Assembly (NCBI RefSeq): GCF_000744705.1
Contig: NZ_JQML01000001.1
Span: forward strand, 4,846,017 to 4,910,016
Length of the DNA: 64,000 nucleotides
Source: Streptacidiphilus albus JL83
GTDB lineage: Bacteria > Actinomycetota > Actinomycetes > Streptomycetales > Streptomycetaceae
Reading direction: 5' to 3'
The position numbers and the translations under genes were made by a program. Positions 36,511-47,101 of this stretch are shown here, piece by piece; position 1 is the first letter of the stretch, and every line of letters starts with the position of its first letter. Under the pieces are notes generated by a model, which did no database searches, had not been told where the DNA came from, and saw only the letters and a list, made by a program, of their open reading frames with translations.

Positions 36511-37971
36511 ATGACCGACCCCGGCACCGGCCGTCCGGTTCCCCGCGCGGCACGCGAGCACCGGCTGCTCGGCGGCACGCTGGGCACGGTGGACATCGCC
36601 GCGGCCACGATGGCCAACATCGGTCCGGCGATGAGCTTCTACTTCGGTTTCGGGTTCCTGGCGCTGACGGCCGGGGTGGCGTCCCCGCTGACGATCGCGG
36701 CGGCCGGTCTTGCGGTCGCGCTGCTCGGCAACACCCTGGCGCAGTTCTCCCGGGCGCACCCCTCGGCCGGCGGGTTCATCACCTTCGTCGGCCGGAGCTT
36801 CGGGCCGACCAGCGCGGTCACCACCGCGCTGCTGGCCGGGCTGGGCTACATCATCGGGATGGCGGCGGTGATCTCGATCTCGGGCGGGTTCGTCCAGATC
36901 ACCGTGGAGCGCTACTCGGGCGTACGGCTTCCGTGGATCGTCTGGTCGCTGCTGCTGACGGCGGCGTCGGTGGCGCTGATGGTGCGCGGGATCGCGGTCT
37001 CCACCAAGGTGGCCGGCTTCTTCTTCGGCATCGAGCTGCTGGTGCTGGTGGTGGTGTCGGTGGCGACGATCGTCGGCCACGGCGGCCACCTCTCGCTGAG
37101 CCCGTTCGAGCCGAGCCGGCTGAAGGACGGCTTCAAGGGTCTGGCGCAGGGCTTTCCGCTGGCGGTCTTCCTCTTCGTCGGCTGGGAGAACTCGGCGGCG
37201 CTGGCGGAGGAGACCGAGGACCCGCGGCGCAATGTCGGCCGGGCGGTCTTCTGCTCGATCGGCATCATGTCGCTGAGCTACCTGCTGTTCTCCTACGCCA
37301 CGGTGACCGGCTTCGACTACGACGTGGCCGGGCTGGGCGCCGCGCAGATCCCGTTCGTGACGGTGGCGCAGCGGACCCTCGGCGGTTTCGCCTTCCTGGC
37401 CTATGCGGCCGGGCTGACCTCGACCCTGGGCGCGCTGATCGCCGGTACCAACTCGCAGGCCCGGCTGGTCTTCAACGCGGGCCGGGAGGGGATGCTGCCC
37501 TCGTTCATCGGCTATGTGCACCCGACCCGGCGGACGCCGACCTACGCCATCGCGACCTTCATCTCGCTGGCGCTGCTGATCATCGGCGGCTGGGGCGCCG
37601 GGCACCTGCTGGGCGGCCGGAGCGGTTCGATGGACCCGGTGCGCTTCTTCGCCGAGGCGTCGACCATGGGCTCGATCCTGATCCTGCTGGTCTACCTGGC
37701 GTCCAATGTGGCGCTGCCGTTCTACTACCGGCGGTACCGGCCGCAGGAGTTCCGGGCGGTGCGGCACCTGGTGCTGCCGGGGCTGGGCGCGGTGGCGATC
37801 CTGGGGCCCCTGGGCTACCTGGCGAAGCCGGGGCAGCCGGCGCCGTACGACTGGTTCCCGTGGCTGGCGCTGGCCCTGGTGATCGCCGCGGTCGGTTACG
37901 CCACTGTGCTGACGCGGCGGGATCCGGAGCTGGGGGACCGGGTGGGGTCGGTCGTCGCCGACGCCGAGTAG
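36511..37971 (+). CDS. APC family permease (2)
   Basis: A 486-aa transporter with about 12 membrane segments, only distantly similar to the permease at 34254. Family marks are GTVDIAAATMANIGPAMSFY in the first helix, SAGGFITFVGRSFGP, and GWENSAALAEETEDPRRNV. ATG 36511 is preceded by GGGAGGG at 36498. The stop codon is inside an 8-bp tandem repeat. Confidence 0.9.
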   Translation: MTDPGTGRPVPRAAREHRLLGGTLGTVDIAAATMANIGPAMSFYFGFGFLALTAGVASPLTIAAAGLAVALLGNTLAQFSRAHPSAGGFITFVGRSFGPTSAVTTALLAGLGYIIGMAAVISISGGFVQITVERYSGVRLPWIVWSLLLTAASVALMVRGIAVSTKVAGFFFGIELLVLVVVSVATIVGHGGHLSLSPFEPSRLKDGFKGLAQGFPLAVFLFVGWENSAALAEETEDPRRNVGRAVFCSIGIMSLSYLLFSYATVTGFDYDVAGLGAAQIPFVTVAQRTLGGFAFLAYAAGLTSTLGALIAGTNSQARLVFNAGREGMLPSFIGYVHPTRRTPTYAIATFISLALLIIGGWGAGHLLGGRSGSMDPVRFFAEASTMGSILILLVYLASNVALPFYYRRYRPQEFRAVRHLVLPGLGAVAILGPLGYLAKPGQPAPYDWFPWLALALVIAAVGYATVLTRRDPELGDRVGSVVADAE

Positions 37972-38018
37972 CCGAGTGGCTGAGTGGCCGAGCAGCCGAG
38001 TGGCCGAGCAGCCGGGCG
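37963..38018 (+). repeat. 8-bp tandem repeat across the permease stop codon
   Basis: Seven units of GCCGAGTG-type sequence (GCCGAGTA, GCCGAGTG, GCTGAGTG, GCCGAGCA, GCCGAGTG, GCCGAGCA, GCCGGGCG). The first unit contains the end of the APC permease and its TAG stop. Confidence 0.85.
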
Positions 38019-38036
38019 GAACGGGGCCGGACGCGC

Positions 38037-38067
38037 CGCGACCCCGCACGGTGCGTGCGGGGTCGCG
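38037..38067. terminator. Bidirectional hairpin terminator
   Basis: Perfect 13-bp stem CGCGACCCCGCAC / GTGCGGGGTCGCG, loop GGTGC, between the convergent APC permease and DUF5324 genes. Confidence 0.85.
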
Positions 38068-38081
38068 GGGGCGGGCGGTGC

Positions 38082-38873
38082 TCAGCGGGTGGGGCCGTCC
38101 TCGTCCTCGCCGTCGAGCGGTGCTTCCAGATCGACCGGGTCGATCGGCTCCTCCGGGTCCAGGGTCTCGGCCTCGGACTCCTTGGCCGCGACCTCCGGGT
38201 CCAGCTTGAGCGCGCCGGTGGCGCTCGACCCGGACGCGCCGGTGGCCGGGCCGGTGGCCGGGGTGCTGCGGAGCGGGAGCGGCGCGGCCGGGGGTTCGAC
38301 CAGCCAGTCCGGGTTGCTCTGCTTCTGCCACCACTTCCAGGCGGCCACGCCGCCGCCGGCCACGGCGCCGATGACGCCGACGGCCACGAACCGGCGGGTC
38401 CACCGGCCCTTGTGGGCGTGCTGGGCGGTCAGTGCCTCGATCTCGGCGACGCTGATCTGTCCGCGCAGCACCGGGAGCGCGGCCGCGCCCCGGTCGCGGG
38501 CGGTGGCCGCGGCGGCGGCGGTGGCCTGGACGGCCTCCTCCAGGGCGCTGTTGACGGCCGGGACCGCTGCCTGCCGGGCCTGGACCGCAGCGGCCCTGGC
38601 GGACAGTCCGGCGGCCCTGGCGGCCTCCACGGTGCGCTGGCCGGCCTTGCCGGCGGCCTCCAGCGCGGCCGGGGGCACGTTGGCCCTGGCCTGCTCCCAC
38701 AGCGGGACGACCCGGGGGATCACGCTGTGCTCGATGGTTTCGAGGTGCGGTGCCAGCCGCTGCCACGCCTCGTCGGTGTAGTGCACCGCCGCGTCCCGTG
38801 CGCTCGCGGCGTAGGGAACGAGCTGTTCCCTGGTCTTCCCTGCGGCCTCGCGGGCTGCGTCGATGCGGGTCAC
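38082..38873 (-). CDS. DUF5324 family protein
   Basis: The product is 263 aa from GTG 38873, with AGGAGGAGG just upstream. The N-terminal ~150 residues are Ala-rich amphipathic helices (TRIDAAREAAGKTREQLVPY, then many AAA-type repeats), likely coiled coil. A single membrane helix at about 180-200 (FVAVGVIGAVAGGGVAAWKWW) is followed by an acidic, disordered C-terminus. Conserved next to the cyclophilin and rhomboid genes in Streptomyces; function unknown, but the membrane anchor and the crgA neighbourhood suggest an envelope role. Confidence 0.82.
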   Translation of the reverse strand: MTRIDAAREAAGKTREQLVPYAASARDAAVHYTDEAWQRLAPHLETIEHSVIPRVVPLWEQARANVPPAALEAAGKAGQRTVEAARAAGLSARAAAVQARQAAVPAVNSALEEAVQATAAAAATARDRGAAALPVLRGQISVAEIEALTAQHAHKGRWTRRFVAVGVIGAVAGGGVAAWKWWQKQSNPDWLVEPPAAPLPLRSTPATGPATGASGSSATGALKLDPEVAAKESEAETLDPEEPIDPVDLEAPLDGEDEDGPTR

Positions 38874-39070
38874 CAGTTCCTCCTCCTCGGTGGCGTCCTG
38901 TGGGGTCGCCTGCCCACTCTGACAATGATCATGCCGCCTGGATCGTTCCCGGGCGCGCGGCGCTCCTCCTACGCATCCTGCTCTTTTGTACGCAGTTGTG
39001 CAGAGCATGCGAGGATTCCCTCTGTCGACATGAAGCCATGAGCTAGGCACGGACGGAAGGAAGGCGCGTC

Positions 39071-39598
39071 GTGGCCCAGGAGCTGTACGCCACTGTTCGG
39101 ACCAATCTCGGGGACATCGAGGTCCGGCTGCTCCCGAACCACGCCCCGAAGACCGTCGCCAACTTCGTCGGCCTGGCCGAGGGCAGCCGGGAGTGGATCG
39201 ACCCCCGGACCGGCGCGGCCTCGAACGCTCCGCTCTACGACGGCACGGTGTTCCACCGGGTGCTGGCCGGCTTCATGATCCAGGGCGGCGACCCGCTGGG
39301 CACCGGCACCGGTGGCCCCGGCTACCAGTTCGCCGACGAGTTCCACCCCGACCTCCACTTCGACCGTCCGTACCTGCTGGCCATGGCCAACGCCGGCCCG
39401 GGGACCAACGGCTCGCAGTTCTTCATCACGGTCGCGCCGACCGCCTGGCTGAACCGCAAGCACAGCATCTTCGGCGAGGTGGTGGACCCGGCCTCGCGGA
39501 AGGTCGTCGACGCGATCGCCGGCACGGCCGTGACGCCGTCCAGCGAGCGTCCGGTCGAGGACGTGGTGATCGAGTCGGTGCGGATCGGCCGCAGGTAG
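39071..39598 (+). CDS. Peptidyl-prolyl cis-trans isomerase (cyclophilin)
   Basis: A 175-aa single-domain cyclophilin that catalyses proline isomerisation during folding, cytoplasmic (no signal peptide). Family motifs: GTVFHRVLAGFMIQGGDPLG (catalytic R and F/Q), NAGPGTNGSQFFIT and WLNRKHSIFGEV. GTG 39071 follows GGAAGGAAGG. Confidence 0.95.
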   Translation: MAQELYATVRTNLGDIEVRLLPNHAPKTVANFVGLAEGSREWIDPRTGAASNAPLYDGTVFHRVLAGFMIQGGDPLGTGTGGPGYQFADEFHPDLHFDRPYLLAMANAGPGTNGSQFFITVAPTAWLNRKHSIFGEVVDPASRKVVDAIAGTAVTPSSERPVEDVVIESVRIGRR

Positions 39599-39735
39599 CG
39601 GTCGGCGCCGCAGGTAGCGGTCGCCCGGCGGCCCGGTTCGCGGCAGTTCTCCGGCCCGGATCGGGCTTCGACGGGTCCGGAGGTGGAAAGCTGGCCTTCG
39701 GGCGTTCACTCGAGGTCCAGAAGGCAGGCAGGCAG

Positions 39736-40611
39736 ATGCTCTCCGATCAGCAGGGGCCGGGCGGTCCCCAGCAGCACAGCGGCTACACCCTGCCGGACTG
39801 CTACCGGCATCCGGGCCGGGAGACCGGGGTGAGCTGCACCCGCTGCGAGCGGCCGGTCTGCCCGGACTGCCGGGTCGGCGCCGCGGTGGGCTTCCAGTGC
39901 CGGGACTGCGTGCAGGGCGGGAACGCCGGTGTCCGGCAGGCCACCACCGCGTTCGGCGGCCGACCGGTCCGCGACGGCACGCTGGTCACCAAGGTCCTCA
40001 TCGGGATCAACGTGGCCGTGTGGGGCCTGACCTACCTGCTGGGCAACTCCTTCGTCGACCGCTTCCTGATGCTGGGCGACCTCCCCGGCTACGCCGGCGG
40101 GGTGGCCGACGGCCAGTGGTACCGGATGATCACCTCGGTCTTCCTGCACCAGCAGATCCTGCACATCGGCATGAACATGTGGTCGTTGTGGGTGATCGGA
40201 CCGACCCTGGAGCAGCTGCTCGGCCGCTGGCGCTATCTGAGCCTGTACCTGGTGGCCGGGCTGGCCGGCTCGGCGCTGCAGCTGATCGTGGCGCCGGAGA
40301 CGCCGGCTCTGGGCGCGTCCGGGGCGATCTTCGGGCTGCTGGGTGCGCTGGTGCTGCTGCAGCGCAAGCGCGGCTACCAGCTGGGGCCGATCGTGGCGAT
40401 CATCGTGGTCAACCTGGTGGCCACCTTCACCATCGCCGGGATCAGCTGGGAGGCCCATGTGGGCGGACTGGTGGCGGGGCTGGCGATGGGCCTGGGCCTG
40501 GCGCACGCGCCGGCCGGGCGGAGGAACCTGGTGCAGTGGGGGACGATGGGCCTGGTGCTGGCCGCGGTGGTGGTGGCCAGTCTGGTCGGGGCGGCCCAGC
40601 TCCCTGCCTGA
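39736..40611 (+). CDS. Rhomboid family intramembrane serine protease
   Basis: The product is 291 aa. The N-terminal ~75 residues hold a zinc-binding B-box-like module (CYRH, CTRC, CPDC, CRDC cysteine/histidine pairs). Then six membrane segments: catalytic S195 in LGASGAIFG and H241 in WEAHVGGLVAG, and HIGMNMWSLWVIG for the HxxxN oxyanion helix. The protease cleaves membrane helices. ATG 39736 was chosen because the frame is open far upstream without conserved sequence. Confidence 0.93.
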   Translation: MLSDQQGPGGPQQHSGYTLPDCYRHPGRETGVSCTRCERPVCPDCRVGAAVGFQCRDCVQGGNAGVRQATTAFGGRPVRDGTLVTKVLIGINVAVWGLTYLLGNSFVDRFLMLGDLPGYAGGVADGQWYRMITSVFLHQQILHIGMNMWSLWVIGPTLEQLLGRWRYLSLYLVAGLAGSALQLIVAPETPALGASGAIFGLLGALVLLQRKRGYQLGPIVAIIVVNLVATFTIAGISWEAHVGGLVAGLAMGLGLAHAPAGRRNLVQWGTMGLVLAAVVVASLVGAAQLPA

Positions 40612-40651
40612 GGCGGTGCGGTCGGCCCCGCGGCCGTGATTCGTCCAGTTG

Positions 40652-40691
40652 TCCACAAGGGCGCCGCCGGAGTCGGCGGCGCCCTTGTGGA
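40652..40691 (+). terminator. Strong hairpin terminator after the rhomboid gene
   Basis: An 18-bp perfect stem: TCCACAAGGGCGCCGCCG (40652-40669) and CGGCGGCGCCCTTGTGGA (40674-40691) with loop GAGT. The left arm overlaps a perfect DnaA box (TTGTCCACA, 40649-40657). Confidence 0.9.
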
Positions 40692-40775
40692 TCTTGCGGT
40701 CTACCCGTGTCCACCTGCTGTTTCGATCCCGCCACGGGCTGCCGTCGAGCGGCTCCCGGGGCTTCTGGGCTCAAG

Positions 40776-40826
40776 TTATCCACAGATAGTCATGGTTTTC
40801 CCCACTGTGGATAACCATGTGGACAA
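40776..40826. promoter_or_regulatory. DnaA-box cluster downstream of crgA
   Basis: Three strong boxes in 51 bp: TTATCCACA 40776-40784 (forward), TGTGGATAA 40806-40814 and TGTGGACAA 40818-40826 (reverse). With TTGTCCACA at 40649 this makes four high-quality boxes in 180 bp, about 37 kb from oriC. It lies between the convergent rhomboid and crgA genes. DnaA-box clusters outside oriC are known in Streptomyces coelicolor. Confidence 0.75.
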
Positions 40827-40871
40827 TGAACGCCCGTCCGAGTCGGGACCGTGCCGAAGGGCCGGAATCCG

Positions 40872-41123
40872 CTACTTCCACTGGGTGGAGACGCCGAAGC
40901 CGCCCGCGATGAAGGCGAAGCCGATCACGATGTTCCAGTTGCCGATGCCCTGGATCGGCCACGACGAACTGGACACGTAGTAGACGACGATCCACACCAG
41001 GCCCACCAGGAACAGGGCCAGCATCAGTGGTGCGATCCAACTGCGCCCGGAACTGAGCTTCACCGCGGTCGCCGTGGGCGGCGGGGTGTAGTCCGACTTC
41101 TTCCGGATTCGGGACTTCGGCAC
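40872..41123 (-). CDS. crgA: Cell division inhibitor CrgA
   Basis: A small (83-aa) two-helix membrane protein that coordinates septum formation and sporulation in Streptomyces and interacts with divisome components. It begins [15 protein letters not shown], the conserved CrgA N-terminus, followed by membrane helices at about 30-49 ([20 protein letters not shown]) and 63-78. GTG 41123 has AGGAG upstream. A longer in-frame extension is not conserved in style and is rejected. Confidence 0.96.
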   Translation of the reverse strand: MPKSRIRKKSDYTPPPTATAVKLSSGRSWIAPLMLALFLVGLVWIVVYYVSSSSWPIQGIGNWNIVIGFAFIAGGFGVSTQWK

Positions 41124-41590
41124 GAGGAGCACTCCTGTCGATGCGCTGCGCTGCATGGCCGCAGATGGCCAACTGAGCTGTGGGTTTTCTGGGCCAGTGG
41201 CACGGCGGTCGGGCATGCCGCACACGTCTCCAGCGTCCGTTAGCGTAGTGGCTTCCGGAGTCGGAAGAAGATAAGGGTACGCGTCGGATTCGTAGAAAGT
41301 TCCGATACTTGCCCGGTTCGTGATCGGCCTGATGGACGGACGCGCCCGAATGATCGCCGATTCACCTTTTTGTGACGTGTTCCGGCCCTGTTCCGGAGCC
41401 TGCCTGGGGGCGCCGACCGAAGTCATTCCGGTGTGCAGGGTAAGGCGGCGGGTTCAAATGATGAGCGGACAAGCACGGGCGAAGCTGGCAAAACGGTAAC
41501 GAGAGGCCAGTCCACCCACCTGCCGCAGCCGTGTCCCCGTACCCTGGTGCCCCGGCCTGCCGAGGTGCCGGGCCGGGGCAAAGGAGCGCG
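41124..41590. promoter_or_regulatory. crgA / amidotransferase operon intergenic region
   Basis: A 467-bp region between divergent units. No gene is supported. It contains the hairpin CTTCCG-GAGT-CGGAAG (41252-41267), followed by AGATAAGGGTACG, and a GC-poor stretch around 41280-41380. Promoters for crgA (minus) and for the 41591 operon (plus) must lie here, but I cannot place them. Confidence 0.4.
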
Positions 41591-41926
41591 ATGTACGGCT
41601 GGATCTGGGGACGGCTCCCAGGCAACAACCTGGTGCGGGCCCTACTGTCGCTGCTGATGTTCGCCGCGGTGGTGGCCGTCCTGTTCAACTGGGTCTTCCC
41701 GTGGGCGGAGCCGCTGCTGCCGTTCAACGACGTCACGGTGAACGGCGGCGCCCCCTCCGCGACCGCGACCGCCCCTGCGGGCAACCCGTCGGCCGGGCCC
41801 TCGGGAGGGTCCACCGGCCCCGCCGCCGCACCCTCCGCCGGCGGCAAGGCGTCGAGCCCCACGCTCACCGGTGCCGCTCTCCCCACCTACCTGCCGCTTG
41901 TCCCGACCGGAGCTGCCGCCTCATGA
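41591..41926 (+). CDS. Conserved membrane protein preceding the amidotransferase
   Basis: A 111-aa protein from ATG 41591 with AGGAG upstream. It starts YGWIWGRLPGNN, followed by one membrane helix (ALLSLLMFAAVVAVLFNWVF) and the conserved FPWAEPLLPFNDVTV segment. The C-terminal half is a Ser/Pro/Ala/Gly-rich low-complexity tail. Found in the same place in other actinobacteria; function unknown. It overlaps the next gene by ATGA. Confidence 0.75.
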   Translation: MYGWIWGRLPGNNLVRALLSLLMFAAVVAVLFNWVFPWAEPLLPFNDVTVNGGAPSATATAPAGNPSAGPSGGSTGPAAAPSAGGKASSPTLTGAALPTYLPLVPTGAAAS

Positions 41927-42564
41927 CCGCCCGCATCCTCGTTGTCGACAACTACGACAGTTTTGTGTTCAACCTGGTCCAGTACCTCTACCAGCTCGGC
42001 GCGAGCTGCGAGGTGGTGCGCAACGACGCGGTCGAGGTCGGGTCGGTGACCCCCGCCGACTACGACGGCGTCCTGCTGTCACCCGGACCCGGCACGCCGG
42101 AGGAGGCCGGGGTCTGCATCGAGATGGTGCACCACTGCGCCGCGGTCGGGCTGCCGGTCTTCGGGGTTTGCCTCGGCCTCCAGTCGATCGCCGTCGCCTA
42201 CGGCGCGGTCGTCGACCGTGCGCCGGAACTGCTGCACGGCAAGACCTCTGAGGTCACCCACGAGGACGGCGGCGTCTTCGCCGGCCTCCACTCCCCCCTG
42301 GTCGCCACCCGCTACCACTCGCTCGCCGTGGAGCGCGACACGGTGCCGCCGGAGCTGGCCGTCACCGCCTGGACCGACTCCGGCATCGTGATGGGCCTGC
42401 GCCACCGGGACCTGCCGGTCGAGGGCGTCCAGTTCCACCCGGAGTCGGTGCTCACCGAGGGCGGGCACCGGATGCTCGCCAACTGGCTCGCCGAGTGCGG
42501 GGACGAGGCCGCGGTGGGCCGCTCCAGCGGCCTGGCGCCGGTGATCGGGCGGGTCTCCGCGTGA
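41923..42564 (+). CDS. Aminodeoxychorismate/anthranilate synthase glutamine amidotransferase
   Basis: A class I glutamine amidotransferase of 213 aa that supplies ammonia to a chorismate-using synthase (folate or tryptophan branch). Starts ARILVVDNYDSFVFNLVQYL. The oxyanion-strand LSPGPGTPEEAG, nucleophile C83 in FGVCLGLQSIA, and the HxE pair in VQFHPESVLTE are all present. Both pabA and trpG are possible; the partner synthase is not in the window. Overlaps both neighbours (ATGA and GTGA). Confidence 0.9.
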   Translation: MTARILVVDNYDSFVFNLVQYLYQLGASCEVVRNDAVEVGSVTPADYDGVLLSPGPGTPEEAGVCIEMVHHCAAVGLPVFGVCLGLQSIAVAYGAVVDRAPELLHGKTSEVTHEDGGVFAGLHSPLVATRYHSLAVERDTVPPELAVTAWTDSGIVMGLRHRDLPVEGVQFHPESVLTEGGHRMLANWLAECGDEAAVGRSSGLAPVIGRVSA

Positions 42565-43535
42565 CCGCGCTGCGCCCGGAGCGGGCGGACGGCGGCGACG
42601 GACTGCCCTGGCAGCCCGGGGGCGCGGTGCCCCCGGGCGGGGCCATGCCCTCGGGCGAGTACCTGGGCGACTTCGACGCCGAGGCGGCCGACAGCTCCGA
42701 CACCATGGTGCTGCGGGTCCCGCCGTCCTACCCGCCCGGGCCGCCGGAGGGGGGCGGACGGGCGGCCCGGCGGCGTGCGGCCAGCGGCAAGCGCCGGGCC
42801 GGCGGACGCGCGCAGGCGGGCCCCAGGCCGCCCAAGGTCAAGGAGAAGCCCGGGATCATCGCGGTCCGGGCGATGGGGGAGCTGTTCATCACCCTGGGCG
42901 TGGTGATGTTCCTCTTCGTGGCCTACCAGCTGTGGTGGACCAATGTCACCGCCGATGCCTACGCCAGCGGGGCCAAGAGCAAGCTGGAGACCCAGTGGCA
43001 CGCCGGTGCCGACTCCAAGGACCACTCCCCCTACCCGAACGCGATAGCCGTCGGTACCAAGTTCGCGATCATCTACATCCCGAAGCTGGATGTGGAGACG
43101 CCGATCGCCGAGGGCGTCGACAAGGACACCATCCTGGACAACGGCATGGTCGGGCACTACACCGGCGCCCAGGAGACGGCCTTCCCCTGGGACGCGACCG
43201 GCAACTTCGCCCTGGCCGGCCACCGCAACACCCACGGTGAGCCGTTCCGCTACATCAACAAGCTGGTGCCGGGCGACCAGGTCATCGTCGAGACCGCCTA
43301 CGACTACTACATCTACTCGGTCACCAGCACGCTCCCGCAGACCTCGCCGTCGAACGTCAGCGTGATCGAGCCGGTGCCGCCGCAGTCCGGGTTCACCCAA
43401 CCGGGCCGCTACATCACCCTCACCACCTGTACGCCGGAGTTCACCTCCACCTATCGGATGGCGGTCTGGGGCAAGCTGGTCCAGGACCTGCCGAAGAGTT
43501 CGGGGAAGGTGCCGCCGGCGCTGCTGAACGGCTGA
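42561..43535 (+). CDS. srtE: Class E sortase (1)
   Basis: A transpeptidase of 324 aa that anchors LAxTG-type proteins to the cell wall. A disordered N-terminus of about 105 residues includes a Lys/Arg/Gly-rich stretch, then one membrane helix (LFITLGVVMFLFVAYQLWW). The sortase domain has H in FALAGHRNTHG, nucleophile C290 in TLTTCTPEF and R in TYRMAVW. GTG 42561 overlaps the amidotransferase stop (GTGA). It is paired with a second sortase downstream, as in S. coelicolor, where two class E sortases support aerial development. Confidence 0.92.
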   Translation: MTALRPERADGGDGLPWQPGGAVPPGGAMPSGEYLGDFDAEAADSSDTMVLRVPPSYPPGPPEGGGRAARRRAASGKRRAGGRAQAGPRPPKVKEKPGIIAVRAMGELFITLGVVMFLFVAYQLWWTNVTADAYASGAKSKLETQWHAGADSKDHSPYPNAIAVGTKFAIIYIPKLDVETPIAEGVDKDTILDNGMVGHYTGAQETAFPWDATGNFALAGHRNTHGEPFRYINKLVPGDQVIVETAYDYYIYSVTSTLPQTSPSNVSVIEPVPPQSGFTQPGRYITLTTCTPEFTSTYRMAVWGKLVQDLPKSSGKVPPALLNG

Positions 43536-43588
43536 CCGGGCCGTCCCTCGGTGGTGCGGGCAACCCACCACCGAGGAGACCGCCACCC

Positions 43589-44308
43589 ATGTCGACCGCT
43601 TCCTCCCGCGCCCCCCTGGCCCCGCTGCAGCGCGCCCTCGGCGTGCTGGGCGAGCTGCTGATCACCGCCGGGGTCGTCCTCGCCCTGTTCGTCGTCTACT
43701 CGCTCTGGTGGACCGATGTGGTCGCCGACCGGCGGGCCGACGACGACGCGGCGAGCGTCCGGCAGGCCTGGGCCACCGTGCCGTCGGCGGCCCCGCCGGC
43801 GGGCGCCCCGCCCCGGGTCTACCGGGGCGGCGGGATCGGCTTCCTGCACATTCCCCGGCTGGGGAAGGACTTCGACCTGCTGATCAAGCTGGGGACCGGT
43901 ACCGACGTCCTGAACGAGGGGGTGGCCGGCGCCTACACCGAGCCCTACCGGGCCGCCATGCCCTGGGCCGGGAGCGGCAACTTCGCCCTGGCCGCGCACC
44001 GGGACGGGCACGGCGCCAAGTTCCACAACCTGCCGGAGCTGCGGCCCGGCGACAAGGTCGTGGTCGAGACCCGGGACACCTGGTACGTCTACACGGTCGA
44101 CCGGACCCTGGAGCAGACCTCCAAGTACGACGTCGGGGTCACCGCCCCGGTCCCGGCCGGCTCCGGCTACCACCGTCCGGGCCGCTACCTGACCATGACC
44201 ACCTGCACCCCCGCCTACACCTCCCGCTACCGGATGGCGGTCTGGGCCTCGCTGACCCGCACCCAGCCGGTCGACCGGGCCCGGGACCTGCCGCCGGAGC
44301 TGAGCTGA
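43589..44308 (+). CDS. srtE: Class E sortase (2)
   Basis: A 239-aa class E sortase with a short cytoplasmic N-terminus, one membrane helix (LLITAGVVLALFVVYSLWW) and the catalytic set H in FALAAHRDGHG, C206 in MTTCTPAYT and R in SRYRMAVW. ATG 43589 follows GAGGAG. It lacks the long disordered N-terminus of its neighbour. The two arose by an old duplication. Confidence 0.92.
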   Translation: MSTASSRAPLAPLQRALGVLGELLITAGVVLALFVVYSLWWTDVVADRRADDDAASVRQAWATVPSAAPPAGAPPRVYRGGGIGFLHIPRLGKDFDLLIKLGTGTDVLNEGVAGAYTEPYRAAMPWAGSGNFALAAHRDGHGAKFHNLPELRPGDKVVVETRDTWYVYTVDRTLEQTSKYDVGVTAPVPAGSGYHRPGRYLTMTTCTPAYTSRYRMAVWASLTRTQPVDRARDLPPELS

Positions 44309-44359
44309 CGGCGGGTCGGGGCGGCGGGGCCGGGGCCGGTCGACCGGGCGCGGCCGGCT

Positions 44360-44788
44360 TCAGGCCGCCAGGTCGGCCAGGGCGACGACCTTCTCGATCC
44401 GGACCCGGACCAGCAGCTCGCCGGGTACGCCGTTGCGTTCGCCGTAGGCCGCGGCCTGGTCCTCGCCGACGTAGCGGGCGGCGATGCGGGTCGCCCACTC
44501 CTTCACCTGGGGCAGGTCCTCGCTGAGCGTGGCCCGGCCCTCGACCAGGACGAAGGCGTAGGGCGCGCGGTCGTCGTCGACGCAGAAGGCGACCCGGCCG
44601 TCACGGGCCAGGGTCCGTCCCTTCACGGTGTCCGCGCCGGTGTTGAAGACCAGGTCCTCGCCGTCGACCAGGAACCAGACGGGGGCGACGTGCGGGCGGC
44701 CGTCGGCCCGGGTCGTCGCCAGCTTGCCGGTACGGGTGCCCTCGCCGAGGAAGGCACGCCACTGGGTTTCGTTCATCGGGGTTGCCAT
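44360..44788 (-). CDS. PPOX class F420/FMN-dependent protein
   Basis: The product is 142 aa with the split-barrel flavin/deazaflavin fold of the pyridoxamine-phosphate-oxidase superfamily. Starts TPMNETQWRAFLGEGTRTGK, followed by VAPVWFLVDGEDLVFNTG and VEGRATLSEDLPQV, typical of F420-binding members. ATG 44788 is used; ATG four codons later is also possible. Oxidoreductase substrate unknown. Confidence 0.82.
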   Translation of the reverse strand: MATPMNETQWRAFLGEGTRTGKLATTRADGRPHVAPVWFLVDGEDLVFNTGADTVKGRTLARDGRVAFCVDDDRAPYAFVLVEGRATLSEDLPQVKEWATRIAARYVGEDQAAAYGERNGVPGELLVRVRIEKVVALADLAA

Positions 44789-44907
44789 GACGTCATGATC
44801 CGACAGAACCGCCGGATCGGCGCGTGCGGCGCCGGGAACGCCCGAGGGGCCGGGGACGACTGCTGTGTCCCCGGCCCCTCGGGCCCTGCCGACTGCTGCC
44901 CGGTGGG

Positions 44908-46908
<2,001 letters not shown>

Positions 46909-47101
46909 GGTTCCAACCCTCTCCCTCGCCGGTGCCGAGGTTGATCTGTCGGGCCTGCAGTGGACTGCGGAAGCACCGGCGTGGACATACCGCTGCTTGC
47001 GGATACGCTACCGGGCGTATCGACGGTTCAGGTCCGCCCGGGGCACTTGATATGAGAACGGAATGTGGCGGCCGCTGTCGAACCGGACCCGCTCCCACCG
47101 C

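Noticed and set aside
35953..38925. 990-aa minus-strand frame across the GntR and APC genes
   Set aside because: Shadow frame: extreme Arg/Gly/His bias, no motifs, and the plus-strand genes are clear.
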